Program-made: the position numbers and the translations under genes
Assembly (NCBI RefSeq): GCF_001640805.2
Contig: NC_066856.1
Span: 1,373,937 to 1,437,936, forward strand
From: Lates calcarifer
Taxonomy: Eukaryota > Chordata > Actinopteri > Centropomidae
Length of the DNA: 64,000 nucleotides
Reading direction: 5' to 3'
Shown here: one piece after another, positions 52,913-64,000 of the stretch
How positions within the stretch are numbered: the first letter of the stretch is position 1
Layout of the letters: every line of letters starts with the position of its first letter
Notes under the pieces: generated by a model
What the model saw: the letters and a program-made list of their open reading frames with translations, nothing else
What the model was told of the DNA's origin: nothing
Database searches by the model: none

Positions 52913-55900
52913 CTGAATCTGAAAGGTGGTGGTCATGAACATGGATGTGGACTAGCCAAACTGAGCTTGGTCTATGAGCTTGTGTGATTTAGTGGGGAGC
53001 AGGGATTGGAGGACTGAGCTGAGCCCTCTGCAGCTCTGACTCTGAACACAGTGATCTCATATTTCACACTTTCCCTTCCCTTCTACCCTGCTTCTGTTAC
53101 CTCCAGTTTCTGCTTTGTTTGCTTTCTGGCTGAAGCCCTGTCTGCGCTCTCATACATCCATCAACTGTTAAACAGTTGTTGATGAGAGCTACAGTACATC
53201 CAATATCCAGCATGAACAACTATCATCGCCTTGCGTATTGTTTGTGCAAGCTATGTCCAAACAAACAGTTGCTGCCTGATTTCACATTTGCATTCCACTG
53301 TCAACATTCATCCTTGCAAAAGTGACTCATTTGCTTGTAGGGTATCCCAGCATCCTTGGTGTTACACAACACTGTAGTCCTTTTTATCTGTGCCCCTCTT
53401 TTCCTGTGTACTTCACATAGAATCGGAGCCACAGACGTGGGATGGAGCAGATTACCGAAAGATTTAGGGGAGCAGAGGAAGAGGACAAACTCCATCTGAC
53501 CCTTGTTCTGACCATGAAACAACCTTTGAAAAACCCAAATCCAAATGTCAACAAAAGATTATCCCCACTGAGTCCCAACACACAATTTTCCCTCTCAAAC
53601 CGATTGACACAGTTCTTGATACAGAGAAACGTGACAGCAAAGCACGAGTTTGAGGTGTATTGTGTAGCATTTCTCTCCACTGGGTGATATTGCTCCATTA
53701 TGTGTGACAAGCAAAATACAAAATATTCACCTGGAGCTCAAACCTGCTGAAACTGAACCACACCAGCTGTCATGTTACTGTAGTAATGATCAGCGCTCTG
53801 TAACGTGTTTGATCAGAAAAATGAAGGGATTTTTGATTATTGATTTGTTGACCATCCATCTACCTGTTTTACCATGTATCACTGTGTCTCATTTGGCTCC
53901 TGATTTTTGACAAATTATTACAATATCATTTCTTTGTAATCACTAATTATTGGTCTTGTACTGAGCTTAGTTGATCCAAATTTTACTTGTAGGCACAAAG
54001 CTACAGGTTTGGTGTGCAGATGCTCTGGGAAGCTGATCCAGTGTGGTATTATTTACACACTTTTGAAGCCTTAATACCACTTGGAAAAGACAAAGATAAG
54101 ATAAAACAAGAACCACTCAAATGCTGTGAGTGTTTTGTAATGCCCTCTTCTGTGCACTTGCACAAATCAGTAGCTGGGGATCATTCATGAGATCTTTACT
54201 GACACCACAGATACTTCCCAGTCAATATGAAACACATTTCTAAGTTTTGCAGTAGACATATTTTGTCAGTGATTTTGAAAATGCCTTTCATTGTCTAATT
54301 TTGTCCTGGTTTTAGGCTTCTATCTATCTATTCCCTGTCTGCACAAAAAGCAAACTGTTAAGCTGTGGTATTAAACACTTTAGGGTCAGTGTGTTATTGT
54401 TGCAGCATTACTGCTCGTGTATGAATATGAACAGTTGAAACTGCTCTATTGTTGTATACATGGGCATGTAATCGTATGTATGTGTGCAGTATTTCCTGCT
54501 CATCCTGAGGGTCAGAACATGCATCCTGACCTCACAGAGACCCCCTGAGCTGGTCCGTTAACTCTGTTGTCATGGATTATACTCTGGCTACACAAATCCT
54601 CGTAACGCCACACAACAGCATCAGACTATGAACTGTGCTACTGCTTTTTGTGTTCAGGATCATCTGTGAGTGAGGTCATCACTTCTAATGACCCCAGCCA
54701 TTGTTAGAATTGGACTAAATTTAGGCCAACAACTTGAATTCCACCATGTTTTCTCCATTAGTTTTCTGACATGACATTGACAATGTTACTTACATTCATG
54801 CACTTATTTGTGTGTGCGGTCAAAATTGTTAGCAATACTACAGAATGTGTTAATTGCGTCTTAAGTTGACTGTCTTGTTTTGGCAATTAGCTTCTCACTG
54901 AGCAATCATGTATCGCCTAATGACACAAAGGACTTGCCCTAAATGACAGTGACAGAGATGTTTGGTACTTTCCAATATTGACCAACCCCATTAATTATAA
55001 ATGTCCATTAGAATCAGACTTGTCATGTCACAGCCCTGCAGGTCTCCTGAAATCCCATGGTGACACTAACAAGAGACATCTTAATCAATGAAAGCCACAC
55101 TATTGCACCTGGCAGATGGCTTTCACTAAGTCCTGTTTTTCTCCATGGTCATTATTCTGAAATGTGTATTTAGCCACATACACACACTAACTGTACGCAC
55201 ACATACATGCATGCGGCCGTGCACTGACGCACACACACATGGTTGCGTGCGAAGGGCTGCCCCAGCAGGAGCTTTAAGCCTGGGCTAATCTGGAAGGCAG
55301 CTTGGATAGTGTTGCCAGTGGATTTACATTGATACCAAAGCTCCCTGTAGCTTTAATGGCAGCCAGTGACAGTGTTAACAGGACCTCAGGACCTCCTCAG
55401 ATCCCCAGCCCCACCTGTCACAACAAATACAACATCACCCCTGATGGATACTTTGATATAACAGCATGATAGACAGCCATCTGCTCTGTCAAAGGTGCAG
55501 TCCCACTGTCGCATAAGAAGAGTTACATTTCAAAACATCCATTCAGGAGAGTAAGAAAATGAAGAGGCTTGAGTGACAAATGTGTGTCAGGTTTCACTGT
55601 CACATCAACCTCAAGCATCAGGGCATCGTCCTGCTTCTTTCACACACTGACTGCTTTAGCTCTGACATTACTGAGGAGCAGTGGTGATTACACAGTAATT
55701 TATTCTGGACTCATCACCCTGCCAAAAAGCGCTCGGGCCACTGTGGGCCTCTGAAGGTCTCCTTAGCTTACAGATTAAAGTTTTAGTTAGACAAACATTT
55801 TTTCAGAGCTTTCAGAAGTAATCTTAGTAGATGGAGCAACATCACAACTCTAGACCCTAAACATTTACAGGGATATACAGGATGTGATCAAATAGCAATC

Positions 55901-57439
55901 AAATATATTTTTAGCATTTATTTATTGTATAGAACGATTGAAATGCAGGACATGTTTCAGAACATGAACATTTTCTAATACAGAACCTCTAGATATTATT
56001 GTGTGTAAGTGTAGGTTACACTGTTGTTTCCTCAGGTTTCTGTTTTCTCTTTGTTACCTGCTTTTACAGCCTTAGTGTGTTTTCCAACTCATTCAACACA
56101 AGAAGACTTTCCCCAAGATCACCTGCTCCCTGCAGCCCCCTTACTTCTGTAGGTGTGTGTGATCGCATGTGGCACATCAACACCGGGATCCTCCTCTGCT
56201 ATGTCATGTTTATTTAAAGAAGAGTGTATCTCTGTGCCGCTGTCTTGCATGATGCACTACACATAAATACACAGTGAGCTCTGTACGTTTGTTGTACGCT
56301 GGTTGTAGTGAATGAATCTGTACACTAGGGGGCAGTACGGCAGACTCTTTCAGACTACACACGGTGTATGTAGTCAGCTGACTATCCTTGTATCCTCTAT
56401 CCTCAATAATAACACACAACAGATCAGAATATATACCATATTTTATTAGGTTTAAAGTTTTACTGGCAGCCATAAATGCAAAACTTTAAAAGTCAAAGGA
56501 TACAATTCTATAGTATTTTTTACAAATTAAAAGCAAACAGAAAAGCAACGTGATGGTTATTTGAACTGAACAGTAAAACATGTTCAATACACCTGTTAAA
56601 ACATGTGAAAAAGTCTTTATTTACAACACCATACATATATTTAGTGTACAATCATAAGAGCCTGGTGTAAGGATCCTGTCTCGGTCTGTTTCTGTATCCC
56701 TGCAGACGTGTTGCCTTTTTGCCTCCTGCAGCTGCTGGTTTTGTCGGTCTGAGGCAACATTTCCTAAGCTGCAACACTGAGTGGAAATATAGACGTTTGG
56801 AAACATTTCCTGTACATAGAAACATGATATCTACAGATTAGGTATGTGGCGGTAGAGCTGTGTCTTCCGACTCTTTACGATCAGACTCTATAGCACTGTC
56901 ATTGACGAGCTACACTGAATCACTTGACTTTGACTTCGTTGTTATGGAGACTTCAGGTTCACAAAGCTCGTGTTTATCACTGAAAATCTGCAGTGATGCC
57001 AGGATCAGATCAAACCTGCGGGACGCGTCCTTTTATAAACACAGCACCGTTTCCAAACGCGTCCAGTCGCTTCAGTGATTACGAATAATTAAAACCGTGT
57101 CCAATAATTCGGTCAGATCAACCAGATAATCAGAGCTCTTCCGGTGATATTATTCAAAATAAAATGGCACAGATTAAGGTTTAGTTGTCGCATCTTGCCA
57201 AAATAGAACAGATAAACTCAGGACGGTTATGTCGTTTCAGGTGGAGTGAAACGCTGTAGGCTGCCATAGCGAGACTTGTAACTAACCCATCAAAACTGCA
57301 CACAAGTTCAAATATATCTCTGACTATTCTTAGAGATTTGATTAGTCCTGTCTCACTCACAGTGCTGTCACATTTTATCCCAGAGACTCTACACATGTTC
57401 CGCGGCACATTAATGCTTTTGTTTTGAAAGTATAAAATT

Positions 57440-57700
57440 GAACGCATCATCCACTCGGTCCCGTCCAGCGCCGTACGGTGTGAAATATCTGTCTCTCCTT
57501 AACGGGCGTCTGCAGCAAAAGCCTGCGGTGCGTGAGCGGTGTGGACCGCGGACAGCCTCGGTGTGAATCCGGAGGTTTGTGCCTCCGTTGCCCTTCGCGT
57601 GTGATCCCTCCTCTCGCGCTGCTCACGAAATGTGTGTGTGCTGCGCGCGGCTGTGCGCTCAGGACCGGCTGAGCTCCTGAGACTTTCATGTGCCCCTCGT
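57440..57700. promoter_or_regulatory. CpG-rich segment upstream of ahrr with a full XRE motif
   Basis: CpG density rises sharply against the AT-rich surroundings (runs such as GTCCCGTCCAGCGCCGTACG and CTCTCGCGCTGCTCACG). GTGCGTGAG at 57528-57536 matches the dioxin-response element consensus (T/G)NGCGTG(A/C)(G/C). This may be an upstream ahrr promoter, or the promoter of an unseen minus-strand gene. Confidence 0.5.
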
Positions 57701-58066
57701 AAATATACTATATGTAACTATTCATGCATTTAAAGGGATTTTAGCAGGGAAATACAAGCAGTTTAACACAGGCCGCACATTAATACAAGATGGAAAGTGG
57801 GTGTTTTTTTTACGTAGTGAGACAAACAAAAACTGAAGACACATGAAGAGAAAATACTCTCAGACATGTAACTTTTAAATATTAGACTACCAGGCAATCT
57901 AAAAGAAAACTTGGAATGATCGCCTCGGTGAGAAAAATGAGTCATGTAGCATTCTTTATAGAGGATGTAAAAAAAAAATCCCCCGAAAAAACCGTTTATG
58001 TGAAAACAATGTAAAACCCAAAAGTCGCAACTCCCATTTGCAGGCAACACCTGAAAGCAGCATAAG

Positions 58067-58068
<2 letters not shown>

Positions 58069-58124
<56 letters not shown>
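58069..58124 (+). repeat. (GT)n microsatellite beside the ahrr promoter
   Basis: About 28 perfect GT units ending 27 bp before an XRE motif. Length variation here could alter the spacing of the ahrr upstream region. Confidence 0.97.
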
Positions 58125-58126
<2 letters not shown>

Positions 58127-58150
58127 TCTCTCTGTTTGTGAGGCAGAGAG

Positions 58151-58235
58151 TTGCGTGCGAAGAGCTCGACATGTCATTCAGAGGAATCCGCCACCTGAAA
58201 CGCGAGGAAGTGAAGGCGACTCAATTGGGTATAAA
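58151..58235 (+). promoter_or_regulatory. ahrr: Putative ahrr core promoter: XRE plus TATA box
   Basis: TTGCGTGCG at 58151-58159 is a full AhR/ARNT-binding (XRE) consensus. TATAAA at 58230-58235 follows 71 bp later in a good context (GGGTATAAAGC). A start near 58260 and a donor GG/GTTAGT at 58459/58460 would give a non-coding first exon spliced to the ATG exon at 58867. AHRR is known in vertebrates to be induced by AhR through such sites. The elements are seen; the promoter assignment is inferred. Confidence 0.55.
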
Positions 58236-58897
58236 GCATCAGCCAACATCTGCCCCGAGCAGTGCAAAGCTGATGAAAACATCAGCTCGGAGCTCGTACA
58301 GGACCTCTCCGATTTATTTTATTTCCCTTGGATTTATCATTTGGCGTTACCGACTCGGTGCACCCTGGGAGACACATCTCTTTTCTGCACTTAAAGTGAA
58401 TGTGGCTCAGCAGCCACCAACACTATACTGGAATTAACTGACATCCACACAGATATTGGGTTAGTGCTGTTTTTGACCATTTTACACGTTTCGGTGTGAT
58501 TTTATTTTTTTAATTGCAATATTATTTTATCGCTTATTTTCAAAGATCCAGCATGTCTTCTGGACTCTTTTGATATTAATTAGTTGCACCAAGGTGTTAT
58601 TTCATATTATAACTATTCGTAATTATTTGTAAGTCATTGAACAATATTTTTTTTCTTATTCACACATTATATTTTATTGAATTTTAGCTGTTGCTGAATT
58701 AAGGTTATTTTAGTGTAATTGTGGGGATGCAGGGATTTACTGCACATTTAACCCAAAGAATTACTTTCAATGTGCAAGTCTGAACTTGTTTTAATGCTCA
58801 TGGTCTTACACATGTGTTCTCCCTCCAGTCACATGTAAAGTTTACGTCCCTATGTTTTCTCCGCAGCGCACCTGTTACCTCCACGGAGCGCAAGATC

Positions 58898-61115
58898 ATG
58901 ATCCCTCCGGGAGACTGCATGTATGCGGGCAGAAAGAGGAGGAAGCCCATCCAAAAACAGTTAAGGAGCCGCTGCTTCATATGTTCTCTAAATCAACGCT
59001 GCGAGGCAAATGGTTGCACATTTTGTTGTTGCTTCTTTTCTGTCCTGGTAATGTGCAGTGAGAGCTTCCAGCTCACCCATATATTTTGTATATTTAAGAG
59101 CAGATCGATTATACAGAATCACAGGAAGTTATTGAGCGGAGGCAACATGAAGGTGTGAAAATAACGGCGTAAGTTCCAGTTGATGTTGACTTTCAGCTTT
59201 AAATGTAGCACTGAATAACTTATGATAGAGCTAGTACTAGTGATCATAGCATTTTTCTGTTGTAAACATACTATTAATAATATCGCACTTATTATAAAGT
59301 GGTTTAATTATTAACATCTTACTACTCACAGTAGCTTCATTTTAACGATTTGCATCCAAACAGTCAGAAATGGCGGTGAATGATAATTAAACTAAGTTTA
59401 TTGGTAGTGGAGAAACTTTTTGCGTAGGGTTTGTTTTTCATATTTACATATATATATACTTTAAATTAAGGCTTCATGTGTTTACCTGCAGCCTGAGATG
59501 TCATTGTGTTCATTTAGCTGATCGTGTTATTATGACCAAGCTTTTAGATTTTGAGGGCTACGTTTTTTGGGCCATTTTGTCAGCTGATGTCATGAATAGT
59601 GAATGTAGCTTATATAAGATGTTGAGGAGGGAAGTGGTAATTTAACAAGGCCCGTGGCATTTATAAAGTTTTCATGTTTTGCACTGCATTTGCTGCTGAT
59701 CTGAAGGGAAATCTTTGCCACATCAAATCGCTACTGTACATGTGGACTGAAATATAGATTTGAAATTCTACTCTGCTGGTTATGCCACGAGACACTAAAT
59801 TATAATTCAGTGCCTCTAGTTATTCAGTGATGTTTCTTTGTTTAGTTTTGGAATAATGATGTTTTGGTTTTTCATGCATATTTTTGAACTTGTAAATGAA
59901 GTAAACTTAAGCTGAATCAACTAATTAAGTCATATGTATTCCTCTGTTTATTTTTCAACAGTAACAACTGCAAAATATGATTAAAATGTAATGGCCGCCG
60001 TAATAAGCGTTCATGTAAAAGTATTCTGTCTCTGTGGAGACGAAGAGAAACTTTCAGCTGTGGAAATTGAGCTGACCATTACATGTACGGATCATGTTAA
60101 GTTCTGCTGGTAAAACTGTGTACACCAAACTAAAATACACAAATAACTTTGTGCCTAAGAGGCATTTTATGTTCTCTGCGGCACTGAGAAGGATAGCGCC
60201 GTATGTCCAAAACCTTTAACATCGGGAGTCAATAAGAAGACTGAAACTGCCACAGTGGGTATTAGTCAGTACTATAATGTAGAACTATAAGATTTACATC
60301 AGCCTGGAAAGATATTTTGAAGGGACTAAAACTTGATATGACAAAACTTTCAGATCATTAGTTTGGTCTTGTTGTGAAGAAAAAAAATAAAGAGACTTGT
60401 CACTGGAGGAAATCAGTGTGGTGCATGGTGCATTGGGGAAGGCTGAGTCAAAAGGAAATAGTGTTTAAAGAAAGAAAGACTTGTACAGAGTGTGGTTTGT
60501 ATGGTCATGTGTCAGTACTTGGGTTGGCAAGGTGTGGTGGGAGTCAGACAAAACATGATCCTGTAGTTTGTATCCTAACAATGAGGAACTACAACAAAAC
60601 AAAACTGACATGACTAAGTTCAGAAGCTTTTTCTGAGAAATTAATTCAGATTGACCAAAAAAAAAAAAAAACAAATAGCCACACTATAAACAATCTTATG
60701 AGTCAGGCAATGCTTCACTTTTTGTTTCTCTGTTGAGTTGATATGAGTTTGTTGGGAAGTTTTTGTGGCGAAACACATTAAATACAGGCTCTTAGCCACA
60801 GTTTAGAAGCAAGGAAATGTATATCACTGATGATTAGTAACACAATCTTTTCAACCAAGACCACCAGCGGTTGGCAAGCTGACTGTGGAAGCTTTATGGA
60901 AAAGCCTGTGTGTCATGTAGTGTGAATCACATCTAAACTAATGTGACTTCAACAAGTGAAGTTAAACAAGTTAATCTGTTCTGCATGCTGCTGTCACTTA
61001 CTTCTTGTTGAGGTGGTTCACAGTGTAATCAAGTATATGGAAAATGCATGATTAAGTTTGGACAATTTAGCTAAAGCAATTCTTATTTTGCAGCTTATTT
61101 TAATGTGTGACTACT

Positions 61116-61167
<52 letters not shown>

Positions 61168-61386
61168 CTCCCTGATGTCTCCCCTCTGTCCGTCTCATCA
61201 TCAGGAAGCCGTCCTCTGCCAATGAGAAAACCAACCCGTCCAAGCGGCACCGGGACAGACTGAACGCTGAGCTGGACCGGCTGGCCAGCCTGCTGCCGTT
61301 CCCCCCGGATGTCATCTCCAAGCTGGACAAGCTGTCCGTGCTGCGCCTTGCAGTCTCCTACCTCCGCGTCAAAAGCTTCTTCCAAG
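58898..61386 (+). CDS. ahrr: Aryl hydrocarbon receptor repressor, 5' two coding exons (gene continues past window)
   Basis: bHLH-PAS repressor that competes with the dioxin receptor AhR for ARNT and XRE sites, closing a feedback loop. The first coding exon is 58867-58959, with ATG at 58898 ([20 protein letters not shown]), matching the AHRR-specific N-terminus rather than AhR. The second is 61205-61386, encoding [40 protein letters not shown] and [11 protein letters not shown]: the basic region (RHRDR) and helix-loop-helix. The phase-2 junction restores [17 protein letters not shown]. The frame is open at the donor (CAAG/gtagag). The PAS and repression domains must lie beyond 64000, as no further exon was found to the window end. 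The in-frame ATG at 58814 lies upstream of the acceptor and is not used. Confidence 0.95.
61117..61163 (+). repeat. (CA)n microsatellite just before ahrr coding exon 2
   Basis: About 23 CA units ending 41 bp upstream of exon 2, within the splice-acceptor region of the intron. CA repeats near splice sites can bind hnRNP L; here this is only a possibility. Confidence 0.95.
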
Positions 61387-64000
61387 GTAGAGGAAGTCAA
61401 AAGACACTGGGGTGTTTGGTGTATGTGTGTATGTGAGTGTGTGAGTGGTTATTGAGATTATTATTACTGGTAGTATTAAGTATTTAGAGTAGTAACAGCC
61501 CTATGAGTAATTCTATCCTGGCTTCAGTAGAATAGAAATAGTCACTTTAAGAATGTAAAGTATATTTTGAAAATATTAGTTTTTAGAAGCTCAGAAATCT
61601 TGTTCACCACCAAATTGCATTAGTCAAACTAAGTGTCCAGAATTCAGGCTCTCAGTTATCTGTCAGTAGTGTGTGAGGGGGAAACCTCTAAATCCATGTA
61701 AAATGGAGCTTACTATAAGGGAGAAAGGACTGATAAAACAACCTTGTTGTTGTAATCTCCTCGAATCTTAGAATAACCTGTGAACTTTTTCTTTCTGCCT
61801 CATGAGTAAGAATCCCAGAGGCTCTGTCTTGAACTGACTCTAATTTAGGCCAACAGAGATACAGCCTGGCAATTCAGGGGGCTGAGGACAAACAGCATAG
61901 GCTGCATTATTGGAAGTGTATTCTTTTGCATCATCTGCATGCATTGTCTACAGAAAACTCTTCTTTGTAGGCAATGTATTTTTGTGTTGTTTTAGTCTCC
62001 TGTGTTGCTGCCTTTCTTCTTCAATTTGTTTTAGAATTGAAGTTTAATTAAGTCAGAGAAGATGACTTTTTAATGATGATTTGAGGATTCTTCCGTGATG
62101 CCATCTCTGTAGATATAAAGTATTATTTGTCTCTCCACCAACCCAGAATCCCTGTCCTTCCCTTGTGTCTTCAAGTCACATGTAATTAAGAGGTATACTG
62201 AGGCCCAGACTTGTTTTCCCACCCTTCCACCATCCACTGAATGCCTCCCTCCCTCTCCTTGTGTTGCTTCACAATCCACTTCAAATATTCATGGGCCTCT
62301 AGTGAACGTATTTTGTTGCTGGTGGCTTTGGTGGCTGCTTTGCCAACACAGAGGCCACTGGCACAGCTGGATGTGACAAGAGGTACTTTGTTAGTTTTAA
62401 AAAATGAGCATCCTCCCACTGTCGTGCCAGGGAAATTGTGTGTGATAAATTAGAAGAAGGATGAGGGGGAAAGGGAGGCCCCTCGCTACTAGTCTTGGGG
62501 ACTGAAGGAAAAGTCCCCACTGAAAGCCATTTTCATGTGGGTCTGAGCAGCAGAGAGTTTTGCACCTGCTTGCTTTTCAACACATGTTGCTCTCCTCTTT
62601 CACCTTTCTCTTCCTCTGATCCTTACAGTACCCTTAATCTCCATCATCCGCTGCCTTGGTTTGGCATGGCACCCAACAACTGGCATCCTGTTGGCCAGAG
62701 TCATGCAACTTTAGACACACATACACACACACTTAGATATTTTACCCTGAATGGTCATTTAGCTTAGCCATCACGCAAAGATGCAGTACAGGTGCTAATC
62801 GGACTTATTAAAGGTGCCTCTCCAGGATAAAGGCTCACGCAGAGATAAAGACCACAACCGCTGCCTCAGAGAAGAGTGATGCTGAGTGTCAGTGCTGTAA
62901 ATTGGAAAATGTAGAACATTCAGTCATGTGTGTGAAACTGCTAAAAGTGTTGAAAGGTGTGTAGAAGCTGCTGAAAGCTGAGAGGTGATAATGGTTGTGT
63001 ATTGTTTGACAGTGCTAATAGCTAACCAACATATACATCTCTCTGAGTTCACCTCAGAGTTACAGTCATTTTTCAGCCATCAGATGAACAGTGAAGCTGG
63101 CATTTATCTGTAAATATTTTAGGATCTTCCACTCTCAACTGTTTGAACATGCATTAATGCCAGGTCCTGTGTGTGTGATTGCCTTGCCTCGCTGGATGCC
63201 TTGTTATCAGTGGCAGAAGTGACCAGCTTAGCTGTCTTTTGATGCTACACTAATTAGATTAATTAGAGTGGAACATGAGGGATTTAGTTCTGTGAGCATC
63301 TCTCTTTGGTCAACTCGTTTGACCCTCACAATTGTAGTTTTCCACTGATATTTAAACATGGAGTGTAGCCAGAGCTTTTCCAGATAAATCTAAGATGAGC
63401 AACATGTACATGTCCACATCCTTCCTGTGGTTTGGAGCAACAGTCATAATCATCTTTTTTTTTTCTCTCTTTTGAAGAGTGAGTCATACGTTGAAAACAT
63501 GACATGAAACCATGAAACTGGCAACTATAAGTTTCATTTGCCTTTATAAACAGTTTCATAGAGGAAGATTTTTCCACTTATAGTGATGCAGTTCTCCTTT
63601 TTGTCCACTGGGGGGACTGTGTGAAGTTGCTACTGAGTCATGAGTCATGTCCAGTTCAGTTAGTTGTGTTTGACTGAGTACGGTTTTTGGCTTCAGGTTG
63701 GATTGTATCACTTGTTTTGTCCTTTTTAAACATATTTACTCATTTATAGGTTTCTCATGTACAGTGTGTGAGATAGTTCAGAGACAGAGGAGCAGGTGGT
63801 TTTGGAAGCACCTGAGATTCTGTCTTGAGTCTCTTGCGTGACTACTGATGGGTGGAGCACAGTAAAGAGTGTGTACCTATGCACTACATGCAAATATACC
63901 CCTAGGCTGTGTGTGTGTGTGTGTGTGTGTTTGTATGTGTATGTGTAAATAAAAAGTGATATCAGGGAAGGATTCACTTCAGTTTCCCTTAATCATCATA
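61387..64000 (+). other. ahrr: ahrr intron 2 (partial)
   Basis: No exon matching the AHRR PAS region is seen up to the window end. A further XRE consensus, TTGCGTGAC, lies at 63834-63842, and a short (GT)n at 63909-63930. The rest is ordinary intronic sequence. Confidence 0.7.

Larger units (their letters stand above)
50911..57440. other. Gene-poor spacer between anks6 and ahrr
   Basis: No recognised exon apart from the uncertain candidate at 52051-52196. There is a GT microsatellite at 52889-52912. The stretches 54930-55120 and 55255-55460 have balanced, non-repetitive composition with clustered ATTA and CACCTG words and could be conserved regulatory elements, but this cannot be judged without alignment. 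Minus-strand AATAAA signals occur near 56437 and 56618, and a short minus-strand open frame at 57032-56910 precedes them; its identity is unknown. Confidence 0.45.

Noticed and set aside
53301..53710. Overlapping minus-strand frames of 73 and 108 codons
   Set aside because: Composition and lack of any motif or splice context point to chance open frames in the spacer.
57181..57450. 89-codon minus-strand frame near the CpG-rich block
   Set aside because: No recognised family and no matching splice context; frames of this length are expected by chance.
58038..58437. Two long plus-strand frames through the GT repeat (118 and 122 codons)
   Set aside because: Open only because GT repeats encode alternating Cys/Val without stops; the downstream part is the probable ahrr leader.
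61095..61400. Minus-strand frames of 76-101 codons over ahrr coding exon 2
   Set aside because: Antisense to the bHLH exon and extended by the CA repeat.

Overview
The window is vertebrate nuclear DNA, most probably from a ray-finned (teleost, percomorph-like) fish. The genes are split by short GT-AG introns, are packed a few kb apart, and encode recognisable vertebrate orthologues. Introns and spacers carry fish-type repeats: non-LTR (LINE) fragments, short non-autonomous DNA transposons and CA/GT microsatellites. All exon models were made by eye from reading frames, splice phase and remembered vertebrate proteins; no alignment was run.

Layout. 1-864 (-): 5' part of a secreted cephalotoxin-like/rapunzel-like protein, cut by the window edge. 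865-6534: spacer with a MITE and a TATA box. 6535-11679 (-): garem1. 12584-17160 (+): ncf2, head-to-head with garem1. 17516-20120 (-): dph2, tail-to-tail with ncf2. 21881-25286 (-): mcur1, with a LINE fragment in an intron. 27277-30855 (-): rgs9bp. 32022-37653 (-): kif20a. 39020-40963 (-): rps20, with the box C/D snoRNA SNORD54 in its second intron. 42098-49705 (+): anks6, head-to-head with rps20. 49706-57440: anks6 3'UTR, then a gene-poor stretch. 58898 to the window end (+): first two coding exons of ahrr, with a plausible TATA promoter and XRE motifs upstream.

These are mostly unrelated housekeeping or tissue genes and form no common pathway: MAPK adaptor (garem1), phagocyte oxidase (ncf2), diphthamide synthesis (dph2), mitochondrial calcium uptake (mcur1), photoreceptor G-protein shut-off (rgs9bp), cytokinesis (kif20a), translation (rps20), cilium/kidney (anks6) and dioxin-receptor feedback (ahrr). 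The human counterparts, as I recall, lie at separate loci on many chromosomes.

Most notable observations: (i) four short uORFs tiled stop-to-start in front of anks6, the last overlapping the anks6 start codon; (ii) SNORD54 with an 11-nt guide to 18S rRNA; (iii) single-base frameshifts in otherwise well-conserved exons of garem1 and ncf2, either assembly errors or null alleles; (iv) two GC-AG introns; (v) XRE motifs around the ahrr promoter; (vi) two MITE-like elements, a decayed Tc1-like element and a perfect 20-bp-arm palindrome; (vii) a terminal-exon-like open frame of unknown identity at 52051-52196. I found no prokaryotic-type system, CRISPR array or viral gene.
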